Source of the DNA: Halorussus litoreus
Lineage (GTDB): Archaea > Halobacteriota > Halobacteria > Halobacteriales > Haladaptataceae
Length of the DNA stretch: 64,000 nucleotides
Direction of reading: 5' to 3'
Assembly (NCBI RefSeq): GCF_003382685.1
Contig: NZ_KZ859512.1
Coordinates: 28,141-92,140 of the forward strand
Positions 9,647 to 16,517 of the stretch are shown in pieces. The position numbers and the translations under genes are program-made. The first letter of the stretch is position 1; the number at the start of each line of letters is the position of its first letter. Below the pieces are notes generated by a model. It was not told the origin of the DNA and searched no databases. It was given only the letters and a program-made list of their open reading frames with translations.

Positions 9647-9870
9647 AAATGAACGTTCTTTCTCCCGCCTTTAACTTCCTTTTTCTTTCCCAGAAACCAG
9701 AAAGAGGTAATATAAATCAAAAAAGAATCAACTCTCTCCAACGGATCTACGGTTGTCTCCCGGGCGCTTCTGCGGTCGTCTCGGGACTCCGTCGGGTCGT
9801 CCGACGAGTTCCCGTGGCCCGAGAACCGCGACTTTCTTATTTACTCGCCGACTGTGAACAGCCGAACGAG

Positions 9871-10302
9871 ATGTACGACACGGTGTTGCTCCCGACGGAC
9901 GGAAGCGAGTCTGCCGAGACGGTGGTCGAACACGCCCGCGATGTCGCGGTCCGGCGCGGGGCCGACGTCCACGTCCTCTACGTGGTCGACGACCGGGCGT
10001 TCCTGACGATGGACGACGACCGAGTACCGGAGGTCACCGATCAGCTCCAAGCGGAGGGCGAACGGGCGACCAGCGAGGTCGCGGCCGCGTTCGAGCGCGA
10101 GGACCTCGACGTGACGACCGAACTCCGACAGGGCGACCCCGCCGACGAGATCCTCGCGGCCGCCGCCGACCGCGACGCCGACCTCGTGGTGATGGGCTCG
10201 CACGGCGCTGACCCGACGCGAAATCTGCTCGGCAGCGTCTCTCAAGAGGTCGTCACCCGGTCGTCGGTCCCCGTGCTGACCGTAAACGTCGCGGATCAGT
10301 AG
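9871..10302 (+). CDS. Universal stress protein (UspA family)
   Basis: A 143-aa Usp domain beginning MYDTVLLPTDGSESAE, with VVMGSHGADPTRNLLGSVSQEVV matching the G-2x-G-9x-G-S/T-like nucleotide loop (here slightly altered), and a last strand VPVLTVNV. The ATG at 9871 is chosen because the family starts there; the longer frame from 9649 is not protein-like. It lies directly before the nitrite-respiration island. Usp genes are often stress or anaerobiosis-induced, but no island palindrome precedes this one. Confidence 0.9.
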   Translation: MYDTVLLPTDGSESAETVVEHARDVAVRRGADVHVLYVVDDRAFLTMDDDRVPEVTDQLQAEGERATSEVAAAFEREDLDVTTELRQGDPADEILAAAADRDADLVVMGSHGADPTRNLLGSVSQEVVTRSSVPVLTVNVADQ

Positions 10303-10357
10303 CGAACGTGGTAGATCAGTAAAGAAAATCGTCGTTCTGAAGCACTCGCCTTTTCGG

Positions 10358-10630
10358 CTACTCCTCGCGCCAGATAGCGGTCAGGACGGCGTCCTCGCCC
10401 TCGACCGTTTCGAAGACGTACCCTCGGTCGTCGAGCTTGGGGTAGAGATGCTGTGGCGCGCGGTCGTTCACCTGCACGAGGACCACGTCGTCGTCCAGTT
10501 CCGGAAGAGTTTCCAGCGTCTCGCTCAGGGGTTTCGGCGGCCCGAGCTCCCGCACGTCGAGCACCTCGCGGGGCCGGTCGCTCGGGGCGTCGGTGCGTGA
10601 GATCGCTCGCTCGGAGTAGTTCGTCTGCAT
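10358..10630 (-). CDS. DUF2249 protein
   Basis: A 90-aa protein with a DUF2249 domain, a TusA-like small alpha/beta fold: LDVRELGPPKPLSETLETL (about residues 23-41), DDDVVLVQVNDRAPQHLYPKL, and a last strand DAVLTAIWREE. It is one of three DUF2249 proteins in the island. The ATG at 10630 is chosen because the palindrome at 10669-10680 then sits 39 bp upstream, the same spacing as for the other island genes. The upstream in-frame start at 10717 would run the coding region through two palindromes. DUF2249 proteins are linked by genomic context to anaerobic nitrogen-oxide metabolism, but their biochemical role is not established. Confidence 0.85.
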   Translation of the reverse strand: MQTNYSERAISRTDAPSDRPREVLDVRELGPPKPLSETLETLPELDDDVVLVQVNDRAPQHLYPKLDDRGYVFETVEGEDAVLTAIWREE

Positions 10631-10668
10631 GGTCGAATAGACGGCTTGCGGGGACACGTCGATTGCGC

Positions 10669-10680
10669 CGAACCAGTTCG
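10669..10680. promoter_or_regulatory. Island palindrome site 1 (perfect)
   Basis: CGAAC-CA-GTTCG, 39 bp upstream of the DUF2249 start at 10630, on the left side of a 130-bp divergent promoter holding three such sites. Confidence 0.75.
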
Positions 10681-10710
10681 GCTGGGAAACCGGTCTCCGC
10701 GGCCCTATTT

Positions 10711-10722
10711 CGAACATGTTCG
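10711..10722. promoter_or_regulatory. Island palindrome site 2 (perfect)
   Basis: CGAAC-AT-GTTCG, a fully self-complementary 12-mer, 39 bp upstream of the Bat-type regulator start at 10761. Confidence 0.78.
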
Positions 10723-10747
10723 GGAAGACTTATGGGGCCGTGTGGGT

Positions 10748-10759
10748 CGAACGTGTTCG
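10748..10759. promoter_or_regulatory. Island palindrome site 3 (perfect)
   Basis: CGAAC-GT-GTTCG, ending one base before the ATG of the Bat-type regulator. Its position suggests autorepression or a role in the leaderless start, unlike the upstream-positioned sites. Confidence 0.7.
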
Positions 10760-10760
10760 T

Positions 10761-11384
10761 ATGCCCACCGCGAAGCTGCACATCACGCTCCCCGAGAACG
10801 TCTGGATTCACCAGGTGTCGTCGGCCCACCCCGACGCCGAGTTCCGCGTGCTGGCTGCGTTCCCCGCCGAGGAGACGGGCGTCGGCCTGCTGGAGATCAC
10901 GGCCGAGAACCTGCCGCCGGTCGTGGGCGACATCGACGACCGCGACGACATCGTGCGCCTCGACCTCCATCAGGCCTCCGAGGAGACCGCGCTGGTGGAG
11001 TTCGAGACGACCGAACCGCTCCTGTTGCTCTCGGTCAGGGAGGCCGGACTTCCGCTCGAACTCCCGTTCACCATCCGGGACGGCGAGGCCGAGGTCGAGA
11101 TCACGGCCGCGCGCGACCGGCTCTCGGCGTTCACGTCCCAGCTGGAGGCGTTCGGGATGACCTTCGACGTGGAGTACGTCCGCGAACTCGTCAACTCCGA
11201 GAGCCTGCTGACCGACCGCCAGCAGGAACTGCTCGACGCCGCGGTCGAGGCGGGCTACTACGACACCCCGCGGGAGTGCTCGCTGACCGAGCTCGCCGAG
11301 CAGGCCGGCGTGGCGAAGTCGACCGCGAGCGAGACACTTCACCGCGTCGAGGAGAAGATCATCAAGGAGTACGTGTCGGGGTAG
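10761..11384 (+). CDS. Bat-type HTH_10 regulator (NarO/DmsR-like)
   Basis: A 207-aa regulator of the bacterio-opsin-activator class. Residues about 1-135 form a beta-rich N-terminal module, and the C-terminus (about 145-205) is an HTH_10 domain: LLTDRQQELLDAAVEAGYYDTPRECSLTELAEQAGVAKSTASETLHRVE. Haloarchaeal relatives NarO and DmsR control denitrification and DMSO respiration. NarO is described as carrying an N-terminal four-cysteine motif. This protein has only one Cys, in the HTH region, so if it is the island regulator it does not sense oxygen that way. It begins at the ATG at 10761; the frame upstream is blocked by palindromes. It is the only DNA-binding protein in the island and the best candidate to bind the palindromes. 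Confidence 0.88.
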   Translation: MPTAKLHITLPENVWIHQVSSAHPDAEFRVLAAFPAEETGVGLLEITAENLPPVVGDIDDRDDIVRLDLHQASEETALVEFETTEPLLLLSVREAGLPLELPFTIRDGEAEVEITAARDRLSAFTSQLEAFGMTFDVEYVRELVNSESLLTDRQQELLDAAVEAGYYDTPRECSLTELAEQAGVAKSTASETLHRVEEKIIKEYVSG

Positions 11385-11390
11385 CAGCCG

Positions 11391-12710
11391 TCACGCAGAA
11401 CGCGGTGGGGTAATTTCGCTCCGTTTCTCCCGGTTCGCCAACTCCTCGGCAACCGTCTTCGCCTCCCGAATCCGTCCTGGAATCCCGGCACGCGCGGTGT
11501 AGTTCGTCGCCAGCCGAACGCCCTCGGGCACCGAAACGCTGTCTAACGCCGCCCAGCTTCGGTCGTAGGCGGGCATCCCGCGCTCCAGCCGGTCGACCGC
11601 CAATGCGCGCGCGGCGTGGCCGGTGATCTCCTCGAACTCCTCGCACGCCACCGATTTCAGTTTCTCGTCCGACCACTCGACCGCGTCCGGATTCTTGAAT
11701 CCGCCCAGATAACTGGTGTACACCCCGTCGCGGTCGAGCAGGCTCGCGTTCCACGTCACGCCGAGTGTGTCGAACCCCTCGTCGTACTGAACCTGATAGC
11801 CCGCACCGGTGCGGTCGGCCTCGGAGTGGAGGTGGACGAGCACCTGCGGGTTGTAGTTCAGTTCCCGAAGCGCGTCCGCGGATTCGGTTCCGAATCGCGG
11901 CAATCCGCCGAGCAGGTCCGCGGTTACATCTGCAGGCGTGGTCACGACGAGCCGGTCGACTACCGTATCGCCGCCGGGCGTTTCGAGGCGGAACAGCTCG
12001 CCGTCACCACCGCCGACGCGCCGGACCTCTTCCACCGGCGTGCCGAGGCGCACGCTGTCGGCGTGCGCCTCGGCGAGCGCGGCGGGGAGTCGCTGGAGTC
12101 CGGCGTCGAACGAGACGATGGGCGGCGCTTCGCGCCCGCGGAGCACCTTTCGGAGAACGGAAACGAGTACACTTCCCTCGATGCCCGCCGAGTCGAGCGC
12201 CTTCGCCAGCGAGTGCTCGACCGGCATCTCGTCGGGGTGCGAGCCGTAGATGCCGCCGTACAGCGGCCCGAAGTAGTACCGCGCGACCTCCGACCCGAAC
12301 TTGCGGGTCAGAAATTCCTCGACCGTCTCGCCCTCGCGGGCGGGGTCGGTCAGGGGTTCGAGCAGTGCGCGGGCCTTCCCCCGCCACGAGAGCAGGTCCG
12401 TGGTCAGGGCTTCCCGCGGGCGCTGTGGCACCAGCCGGAGCGTGCCGTCGCGGTAGACGTACAGCGGTACGTCGTCGGCCTCTCGGAGTTCGTCGCTCAG
12501 TTCGAGCGACTCCACGAGGTCGCGGATACTGGGCGTCAGCCGGGTCCGCTGCGGGCCGAGGTCGAGGATTCGCCCCTCGACGGTCCGGCTCCGGACGACA
12601 CCGCCGGGCTCGTCGGCGGCCTCGAAGACGACGCTCTCGATGCCCGACTTCCGGAGGTAGTGGTTGATCGCCAGTCCGGTCACGCCCCCGCCGACGATGC
12701 CCACGGTCAT
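11391..12710 (-). CDS. Protoporphyrinogen/coproporphyrinogen oxidase-like flavoprotein
   Basis: A 439-aa FAD amine-oxidase-fold enzyme. The N-terminal dinucleotide motif is VGIVGGGVTGLAINHYL, then VVFEAADEPGGVVRS; the middle has YFGPLYGGIYGSHPDEMPVEHS, typical of HemG/HemY-type porphyrinogen oxidases; the C-terminal FAD motif is NYTARAGIPGRIREAKTVAEEL. Members oxidise porphyrinogens to porphyrins in heme synthesis. The ATG at 12710 is preferred over the GTG-initiated extension from 12755, because the glycine motif then begins at residue 3 and the palindrome 12749-12760 falls 39 bp upstream. Its place in the island suggests supply of heme or a related tetrapyrrole under anaerobic growth. Which porphyrinogen it uses cannot be told. 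Confidence 0.85.
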   Translation of the reverse strand: MTVGIVGGGVTGLAINHYLRKSGIESVVFEAADEPGGVVRSRTVEGRILDLGPQRTRLTPSIRDLVESLELSDELREADDVPLYVYRDGTLRLVPQRPREALTTDLLSWRGKARALLEPLTDPAREGETVEEFLTRKFGSEVARYYFGPLYGGIYGSHPDEMPVEHSLAKALDSAGIEGSVLVSVLRKVLRGREAPPIVSFDAGLQRLPAALAEAHADSVRLGTPVEEVRRVGGGDGELFRLETPGGDTVVDRLVVTTPADVTADLLGGLPRFGTESADALRELNYNPQVLVHLHSEADRTGAGYQVQYDEGFDTLGVTWNASLLDRDGVYTSYLGGFKNPDAVEWSDEKLKSVACEEFEEITGHAARALAVDRLERGMPAYDRSWAALDSVSVPEGVRLATNYTARAGIPGRIREAKTVAEELANREKRSEITPPRSA

Positions 12711-12748
12711 AGTCGGTGGTTCGCGTTTCACTGTGGTACGCCCATCCC

Positions 12749-12760
12749 CGAACACGTTCG
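12749..12760. promoter_or_regulatory. Island palindrome site 4 (perfect)
   Basis: CGAAC-AC-GTTCG, 39 bp upstream of the porphyrinogen-oxidase start at 12710. Its right half is the first copy of a 24-bp tandem array. Confidence 0.75.
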
Positions 12761-12817
12761 GCTATTCGGCCGGCGACGGGTTCGGCTATTCGGCCCGTGA
12801 CGAGTTCGGCTATTCGG
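12756..12817. repeat. 24-bp direct repeats of a half-site
   Basis: The 14-mer GTTCGGCTATTCGG starts at 12756, 12780 and 12804, an exact 24-bp period, about two helical turns plus. Each copy contains the right half of the palindrome. The third copy overlaps the stop codon of the gene ending at 12810. Confidence 0.85.
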
Positions 12818-13136
12818 TCAACAGGTCGAGCGCGATCTCTGGATCTACTGCGCTGTCCCGGAGCGGACCGGTCCACTGCTCGACGAGGACGCCCGCGATG
12901 GCCGCCGAGAGTTCCACGACGGCGCGGCGCTGTTCCGGCGTGATCTCTTCTCGGGCTTCCAGTTTCCCGAGCGCGGCGTCGAGTTCCCGGCGACGGACGC
13001 GCTCGGCCCGATTCCGAATCTCCGCGACGACCGATTCGGAATCCAATTTCGCGTCCGTGTCCGCGTCTGCACCGCTCTCGGAGATTTCGGGGGATTCGGT
13101 GGCCGTCTCGCCGCGGGGCTCTACGAGATCGCTCAC
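12810..13136 (-). CDS. Glutamyl-tRNA-reductase dimerisation-domain-like protein
   Basis: A 108-aa protein whose middle (about residues 38-95: EIRNRAERVRRRELDAALGKL, ITPEQRRAVVELSAAIAGVLVEQWTGPLRDSA) matches the C-terminal dimerisation helix bundle of HemA glutamyl-tRNA reductase. The catalytic and NADPH domains are absent. I choose the GTG at 13136 (SDLVEPRGE...). It places the perfect palindrome 13175-13186 exactly 39 bp upstream, while the longer frame from 13274 runs through the palindrome and into repeat DNA. It is transcribed toward the porphyrinogen oxidase gene. It may be a regulator or partner of full-length HemA (not in the window) or a diverged heme-pathway accessory; this is inference. 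Confidence 0.7.
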   Translation of the reverse strand: MSDLVEPRGETATESPEISESGADADTDAKLDSESVVAEIRNRAERVRRRELDAALGKLEAREEITPEQRRAVVELSAAIAGVLVEQWTGPLRDSAVDPEIALDLLTE

Positions 13137-13174
13137 GTCGACTGCTTGGACTGGCGGCTTCGAGTCGACTGTCC

Positions 13175-13186
13175 CGAACCTGTTCG
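13175..13186. promoter_or_regulatory. Island palindrome site 5 (perfect)
   Basis: CGAAC-CT-GTTCG, 39 bp upstream of the GTG start at 13136. Confidence 0.75.
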
Positions 13187-13194
13187 GTTGATTT

Positions 13195-13460
13195 CGGTTC
13201 TGGCTGGGTGGTCGTGATGGTGTGCAGTGGTGTTGCGGTGGTCTGTAGTGCGGTTGCTGTGTTCCTAGGCGCAAACGCTAGTCTCTGGTTGTCCGAGAAG
13301 CTAGCTACTGCTTGAGCCTAGGAGACACCGCAACCGCTACCGCACAGCACCGCACCGCAACGCACGGGCCTCACACCTCCCCAGCCTCCTGCGCTTCTCG
13401 GGCTTCGCCCTGCGATGCTCGTCCCTCGCGCGCGTTGCTCGCACGCGCCGGGCCGAACGG
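13195..13460. repeat. Dispersed GC-rich repeat, copy R1 (two-armed)
   Basis: This gene-free gap (13187-13614) holds a two-armed repeat. The core at about 13264-13322 has CCTAGGC...GCTAG on the left and CTAGCTACTGCTTGAGCCTAGG on the right. The left arm is rich in GTGGTGTTGCGGTGG-type sequence. The right arm reads ACCGCAACCGC, CGCACAGCAC, CTCCCCAGCCTCCTGCG, CTTCTCGGGCTTCG, then GCTCGTCCCTCGCGCGCG. The same order of blocks recurs at 20.64-20.99 and 22.19-22.72 kb. After 13460 come two AGCGYACGCC-type motifs also seen near 60.1 kb. No coding region is credible here. Confidence 0.8.
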
Positions 13461-13614
13461 TGAAATTCAGCGTACGCCGGGTGGAAGGTGGTACCAGCGC
13501 ACGCCCGTCGAAAAGTCAATCGTCGGGCGGCGAACACGGCGATGTCGAACTGCGAGCGCCCGAGGAAAAAACGGGGCACCCGGAAAAATGGAGATTCGGG
13601 CCGTCCGATTCTCT

Positions 13615-14715
13615 TCAGGCCTCGCCGTACCCCTCCTCCCACGGCAGCGGGCCGTCGTAGCCCTCCGGAACGAACGAGCAGAGCGGGTCGCTTTCCAGCG
13701 GGTCACCAGTGGTGGCGTAGGCTCGCGACCGGCTGCCGCCGCAGACGGTCCGGTACTGACAGGCCCCGCACTTGCCGCGCAGGGCGTCGGCGTCCCGCAG
13801 CGACTCGAACAGCTCCGAGTCCCGGTAGAGGTCCACGACGCTGTCCTCGCGGACGTGACCGGCCGACTCGGGTAGGAACCCCGAGGGGAACACCTCGCCG
13901 ACGTGGCTCACGAACGCGAAGCCGTCGCCTGCGGTGATGCCCATCTGTCGTTGAGGGGACTCGTCGGTATGCTGGACCGCGACCCGGCGGTAGTGGGGCG
14001 CTTCCGTGGTCTTGACGCCGAACGGCCACTCCTCGCGGCCGTCGACCAGCCACTCCATCACGCGCTCGGCGCGGTTGGGCGAGATGGCCCGGAGCGCGGC
14101 TCCCCGGCCCACGGGCACGAGGAAGAACACGCTCCACAGCACCGCGCCGAGGTCGGTCACGAGCTCCGCGATGTCGGGCAGATCGGCGATGGTCTGCTGG
14201 CAGACCGTGGTGTTGACCTGCAGCGGAATCCCCTCGTCGCGGGCGGCCTGCGCGGCCCGCATGGTGTCGGCGAAACTGCCCTGCTCGCCCCGGAAGGCGT
14301 CGTGGCGCTCGGCGGTCGCGCCGTCGACGCTGAGCGCCATCCGGCGGAGTCCGGCGTCCGCGAGGTCGGACACCGCGTCGCGAGTGAGCGAGTCGGTCCC
14401 GCTCGGAGTCATCGTCACGTTCAGCCCGAGGTCGGTGCCGTACTCCACGAGGTGGACCGCGTCGTCGCGCTTGAGCGGGTCGCCTCCGGAGAACACGACG
14501 AGCTGGCCCTCGCCGAACTCCCGGACGTCGTCGAGCAGGTCCTCGGCCTCCGCCGTCGTAAGCTCGTCCGGGTGGCGGTCGGGCTGGGCGTCGGCCCGGC
14601 AGTGTTCGCAGGTCAGCTCGCACGCCTGCGTGAGCTCCCAGATGAGCACGAGCGGTCGCTCGTCGGTGTCGACTCGCCGGGGCGGACCGGCCGAACGACG
14701 CGGTGAACTCGCCAT
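13615..14715 (-). CDS. Radical SAM/SPASM protein (AhbD/NirJ-like)
   Basis: A 366-aa radical SAM enzyme. The [4Fe-4S] SAM cluster motif CX3CX2C is at Cys32, Cys36 and Cys39 (ACELTCEHC), with the GGDP SAM motif at 77-80. The C-terminal SPASM-type cluster is formed by Cys316, Cys319, Cys325 and Cys346. The architecture is that of heme-pathway enzymes AhbC/AhbD and the heme d1 enzyme NirJ, as well as of peptide-modifying PqqE-like proteins. Beside a porphyrinogen oxidase and a HemA-like protein, a tetrapyrrole role is the best guess. No cd1 nitrite reductase is present here, so heme d1 synthesis is unlikely. It starts 10 bp after the halocyanin stop, so the two are probably one transcript. Confidence 0.85.
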   Translation of the reverse strand: MASSPRRSAGPPRRVDTDERPLVLIWELTQACELTCEHCRADAQPDRHPDELTTAEAEDLLDDVREFGEGQLVVFSGGDPLKRDDAVHLVEYGTDLGLNVTMTPSGTDSLTRDAVSDLADAGLRRMALSVDGATAERHDAFRGEQGSFADTMRAAQAARDEGIPLQVNTTVCQQTIADLPDIAELVTDLGAVLWSVFFLVPVGRGAALRAISPNRAERVMEWLVDGREEWPFGVKTTEAPHYRRVAVQHTDESPQRQMGITAGDGFAFVSHVGEVFPSGFLPESAGHVREDSVVDLYRDSELFESLRDADALRGKCGACQYRTVCGGSRSRAYATTGDPLESDPLCSFVPEGYDGPLPWEEGYGEA

Positions 14716-14725
14716 AGTGTGGTCC

Positions 14726-15226
14726 TTATTCCACGACGACCGCGCCCTTCATCCCCATCGTCTCGTGGGGGACGCAGATGTACTCGTACGTGCCGGTGCT
14801 GTCGAACGTCTGCTCGAAGGTGAACCCCTCCTCGCTGGTCTGCTCGCTCTCGAACGAACCGTCCTCCGCGACCACGTTGTGCATGCTTCCCTTCCCGGTC
14901 CACTCCCAGACCACGTTCGTCCCGGAGGAGATCTTCACTGCGGCGGGCGAGAACGCGAAGTTCCCGCCGTTGCCCTGGGCTCCGACCTCGACCGTGACCT
15001 CGTCGGAGCCGGTCTCGTCGACCACGCCGTCGAAGTTGCCTACGTTTTCGAACCAGCCGCCGAAGTCGGTCGAACCGTCGCCGGAGCCGTCGTCGGATCC
15101 GTCACCGTCTCCGCCGTCGTTGCCGTCACCGTCTCCGCCGCCGCTCGAACAGCCGGCCAGCGCGACGCTCGCGCCGACCGCCATCGCCTTCAGTGCCGTA
15201 CGTCGGGTGGGGTTGTACTCGGTCAT
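14726..15226 (-). CDS. Halocyanin (blue copper electron carrier)
   Basis: A 166-aa secreted lipoprotein cupredoxin. The N-terminus has twin Arg (residues 8-9), a hydrophobic stretch and the lipobox LAGC with Cys26. An acidic Gly/Asp/Ser linker (about 29-52) leads to a plastocyanin-like domain. The type 1 copper ligands are visible: His116 (GSMHNVV), Cys151, His154 and Met159 (YICVPHETMGMKG). Halocyanins carry electrons on the outer face of the membrane and are the likely donor to NirK. It shares a transcript with the radical SAM gene. A TATA-like element at 15249-15257 and a perfect palindrome at 15296-15307 lie upstream. Confidence 0.93.
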   Translation of the reverse strand: MTEYNPTRRTALKAMAVGASVALAGCSSGGGDGDGNDGGDGDGSDDGSGDGSTDFGGWFENVGNFDGVVDETGSDEVTVEVGAQGNGGNFAFSPAAVKISSGTNVVWEWTGKGSMHNVVAEDGSFESEQTSEEGFTFEQTFDSTGTYEYICVPHETMGMKGAVVVE

Positions 15227-15248
15227 CGTCGTTCTCGGCTTTGGGGGC

Positions 15249-15257
15249 TACATAAAT
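15249..15257 (-). promoter_or_regulatory. TATA-like box of the halocyanin gene
   Basis: It reads ATTTATGTA on the minus strand, about 27 bp before the halocyanin start at 15226, consistent with a leaderless transcript. The nearest palindrome is a further 40 bp upstream. Confidence 0.5.
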
Positions 15258-15295
15258 GGGACTGACTCTGATTCCCACTCCATGAAAATGGCGTG

Positions 15296-15307
15296 CGAAC
15301 CCGTTCG
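15296..15307. promoter_or_regulatory. Island palindrome site 6 (perfect)
   Basis: CGAAC-CC-GTTCG, 70 bp upstream of the halocyanin start. It overlaps a second inverted repeat CGTTCGG-TAGG-CCGAACG at 15302-15319, so half-sites are stacked here. Confidence 0.7.
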
Positions 15308-15361
15308 GTAGGCCGAACGCTCGGCTATTTTATGTCCACGCGCGTGCGGGCCGCTTCGGGT

Positions 15362-15373
15362 CGAACGTAGTCG
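15362..15373. promoter_or_regulatory. Imperfect island palindrome
   Basis: CGAAC-GT-AGTCG. The left half is perfect and the right half has two mismatches. It lies 25 bp before a near-identical imperfect site, so the two form a tandem pair. Confidence 0.45.
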
Positions 15374-15386
15374 ACACTCCTCGCGT

Positions 15387-15398
15387 CGAACATAGTCG
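15387..15398. promoter_or_regulatory. Imperfect island palindrome
   Basis: CGAAC-AT-AGTCG, 39 bp upstream of the GTG start at 15437, the same spacing as the perfect sites. This supports both the site and the start. Confidence 0.55.
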
Positions 15399-15436
15399 GC
15401 ACAACCGATAGGCGAGCAAATCCCGGAGGTTGGAAC

Positions 15437-15652
15437 GTGACCGCGAACGAACTCGACGCTCGGGAGATAGACGGCGAACCGTTCGACGACATCGTGGCCG
15501 CACTCGGGGATCTCGGCGACGACGACACGCTGGTGCTCGTCAACAGTTTCGAGCCCGAACCGCTGTACGATGTGCTCGACGACCGGGGGTTCGACCACGA
15601 GTCCGAGCAGGTCGCGGCCGACGAGTGGCGGGTCGAGATCACGCCGCGGTAA
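15437..15652 (+). CDS. DUF2249 protein
   Basis: A 71-aa protein with GTG start that is entirely one DUF2249 domain: LDAREIDGEPFDDIVAALGDL, DDDTLVLVNSFEPEPLYDVLDDRGF and a last strand EWRVEITPR. It is the same family as the proteins at 10358 and 16215 but clearly diverged from both. It is divergent from halocyanin and followed by a cupin gene. The family's conserved EP.PL.. and DVRE patterns are kept; the function is unknown. Confidence 0.85.
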   Translation: MTANELDAREIDGEPFDDIVAALGDLGDDDTLVLVNSFEPEPLYDVLDDRGFDHESEQVAADEWRVEITPR

Positions 15653-15668
15653 GCGCCTCCGCAGAAGC

Positions 15669-15680
15669 CGAACCTGTTCG
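15669..15680. promoter_or_regulatory. Island palindrome site 7 (perfect)
   Basis: CGAAC-CT-GTTCG, 38 bp upstream of the cupin start at 15718. Confidence 0.75.
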
Positions 15681-15717
15681 GGAAAGCCGCCACGGCCGCG
15701 CGGTCCGACCCTCCCAC

Positions 15718-16098
15718 ATGGTCGCGACAGACTTCGACGCCGAGCGCGAGTACGACGACGAGCGATTCTCGGCCCAGTCGACCTTCCGGAGCGACCGGAT
15801 GAAGGTGGTGCTGGGCTACTTCGAGCCGGGACAGTTCATCCCCGTCCACGCGCCCGACAGCGACGTAGCCATCACGGTCCGGGAGGGCTCGGGGGTCGTG
15901 CGCGACGGCGACGACGAGCACGCGGTCGGGCCGGGCGACGTGGTGGTCGTCCCGGCCGGCGAGGACCGCGGCGTGAAGGCGGGCGAGGAGCGACTGGAGG
16001 CGACGCTCGTGACCGCGCCGCCGCCGACCGACGCCGAACACGACCCCGTGCGCGAGGGACTGAAGCGCGGCGAGTTCGTCCCGCGCGCGGACGACTGA
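15718..16098 (+). CDS. Cupin-domain protein
   Basis: A 126-aa small cupin. Strands MKVVLGYFEPGQFIPVHAPDSDVAITVREGSGVV and HAVGPGDVVVVPAGEDRGVKAG give cupin motifs 1 and 2. The usual HxH...E of motif 1 is reduced: a single His in PVHAPDSDV, with no clear Glu before the turn, so metal binding may be weakened. It is preceded by its own palindrome and followed by a DUF2249 and a second cupin. It may bind a metal, ligand or nitrogen oxide. The function is not known. Confidence 0.85.
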   Translation: MVATDFDAEREYDDERFSAQSTFRSDRMKVVLGYFEPGQFIPVHAPDSDVAITVREGSGVVRDGDDEHAVGPGDVVVVPAGEDRGVKAGEERLEATLVTAPPPTDAEHDPVREGLKRGEFVPRADD

Positions 16099-16161
16099 AA
16101 GGAGAGAAACGGAGAGAGCGACGACAAACGGAGCGGAGAGAAACGCCGCTCCTTCTCTAAC

Positions 16162-16173
16162 CGAACATATTCG
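16162..16173. promoter_or_regulatory. Island palindrome site 9 (one mismatch)
   Basis: CGAAC-AT-ATTCG, one mismatch in the right half, 42 bp upstream of the DUF2249 start at 16215. Confidence 0.65.
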
Positions 16174-16214
16174 GGAGAGGGGCGAAGGTCGGTGGTCGAC
16201 TACGTTCTCCTGTC

Positions 16215-16442
16215 ATGCCGACCTTAGACGTCCGCGAGATTCCACCGCCGGAACGCCACCCGAAGATCCACGACACCTTCGCGGAGATGGACAGCGGCGA
16301 GGTGCTCGAGATCGTCAACGATCACGAGCCAAAGCCCCTGTTCTACGAGATGCAGGCCGAGGTCGAGGCGTTCGACGCCGACGCGTACGAGGCCGAACGC
16401 GAAGGCGACGCGAAGTTCGTGGCGCGATTTCCCAAGAAATGA
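16215..16442 (+). CDS. DUF2249 protein
   Basis: A 75-aa protein consisting of one DUF2249 domain: LDVREIPPPERHPKIHDTFAEM, GEVLEIVNDHEPKPLFYEMQAE, and a C-terminal strand DAKFVARFPKK. Its VNDHEPKPL block includes a His that is typical of DUF2249 proteins with possible metal or heme association. It is the third DUF2249 paralogue of the island. It lies between the two cupins and is separated from the next cupin by a 75-bp gap with an imperfect 28-bp tandem repeat. Confidence 0.88.
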   Translation: MPTLDVREIPPPERHPKIHDTFAEMDSGEVLEIVNDHEPKPLFYEMQAEVEAFDADAYEAEREGDAKFVARFPKK

Positions 16443-16517
16443 CCCTGGCGCGATTCCCGAACAGATGACCGGACTGCGAGGGTCCGAAGAAACGACCGGA
16501 TTGCGAGGTTTCGAACG

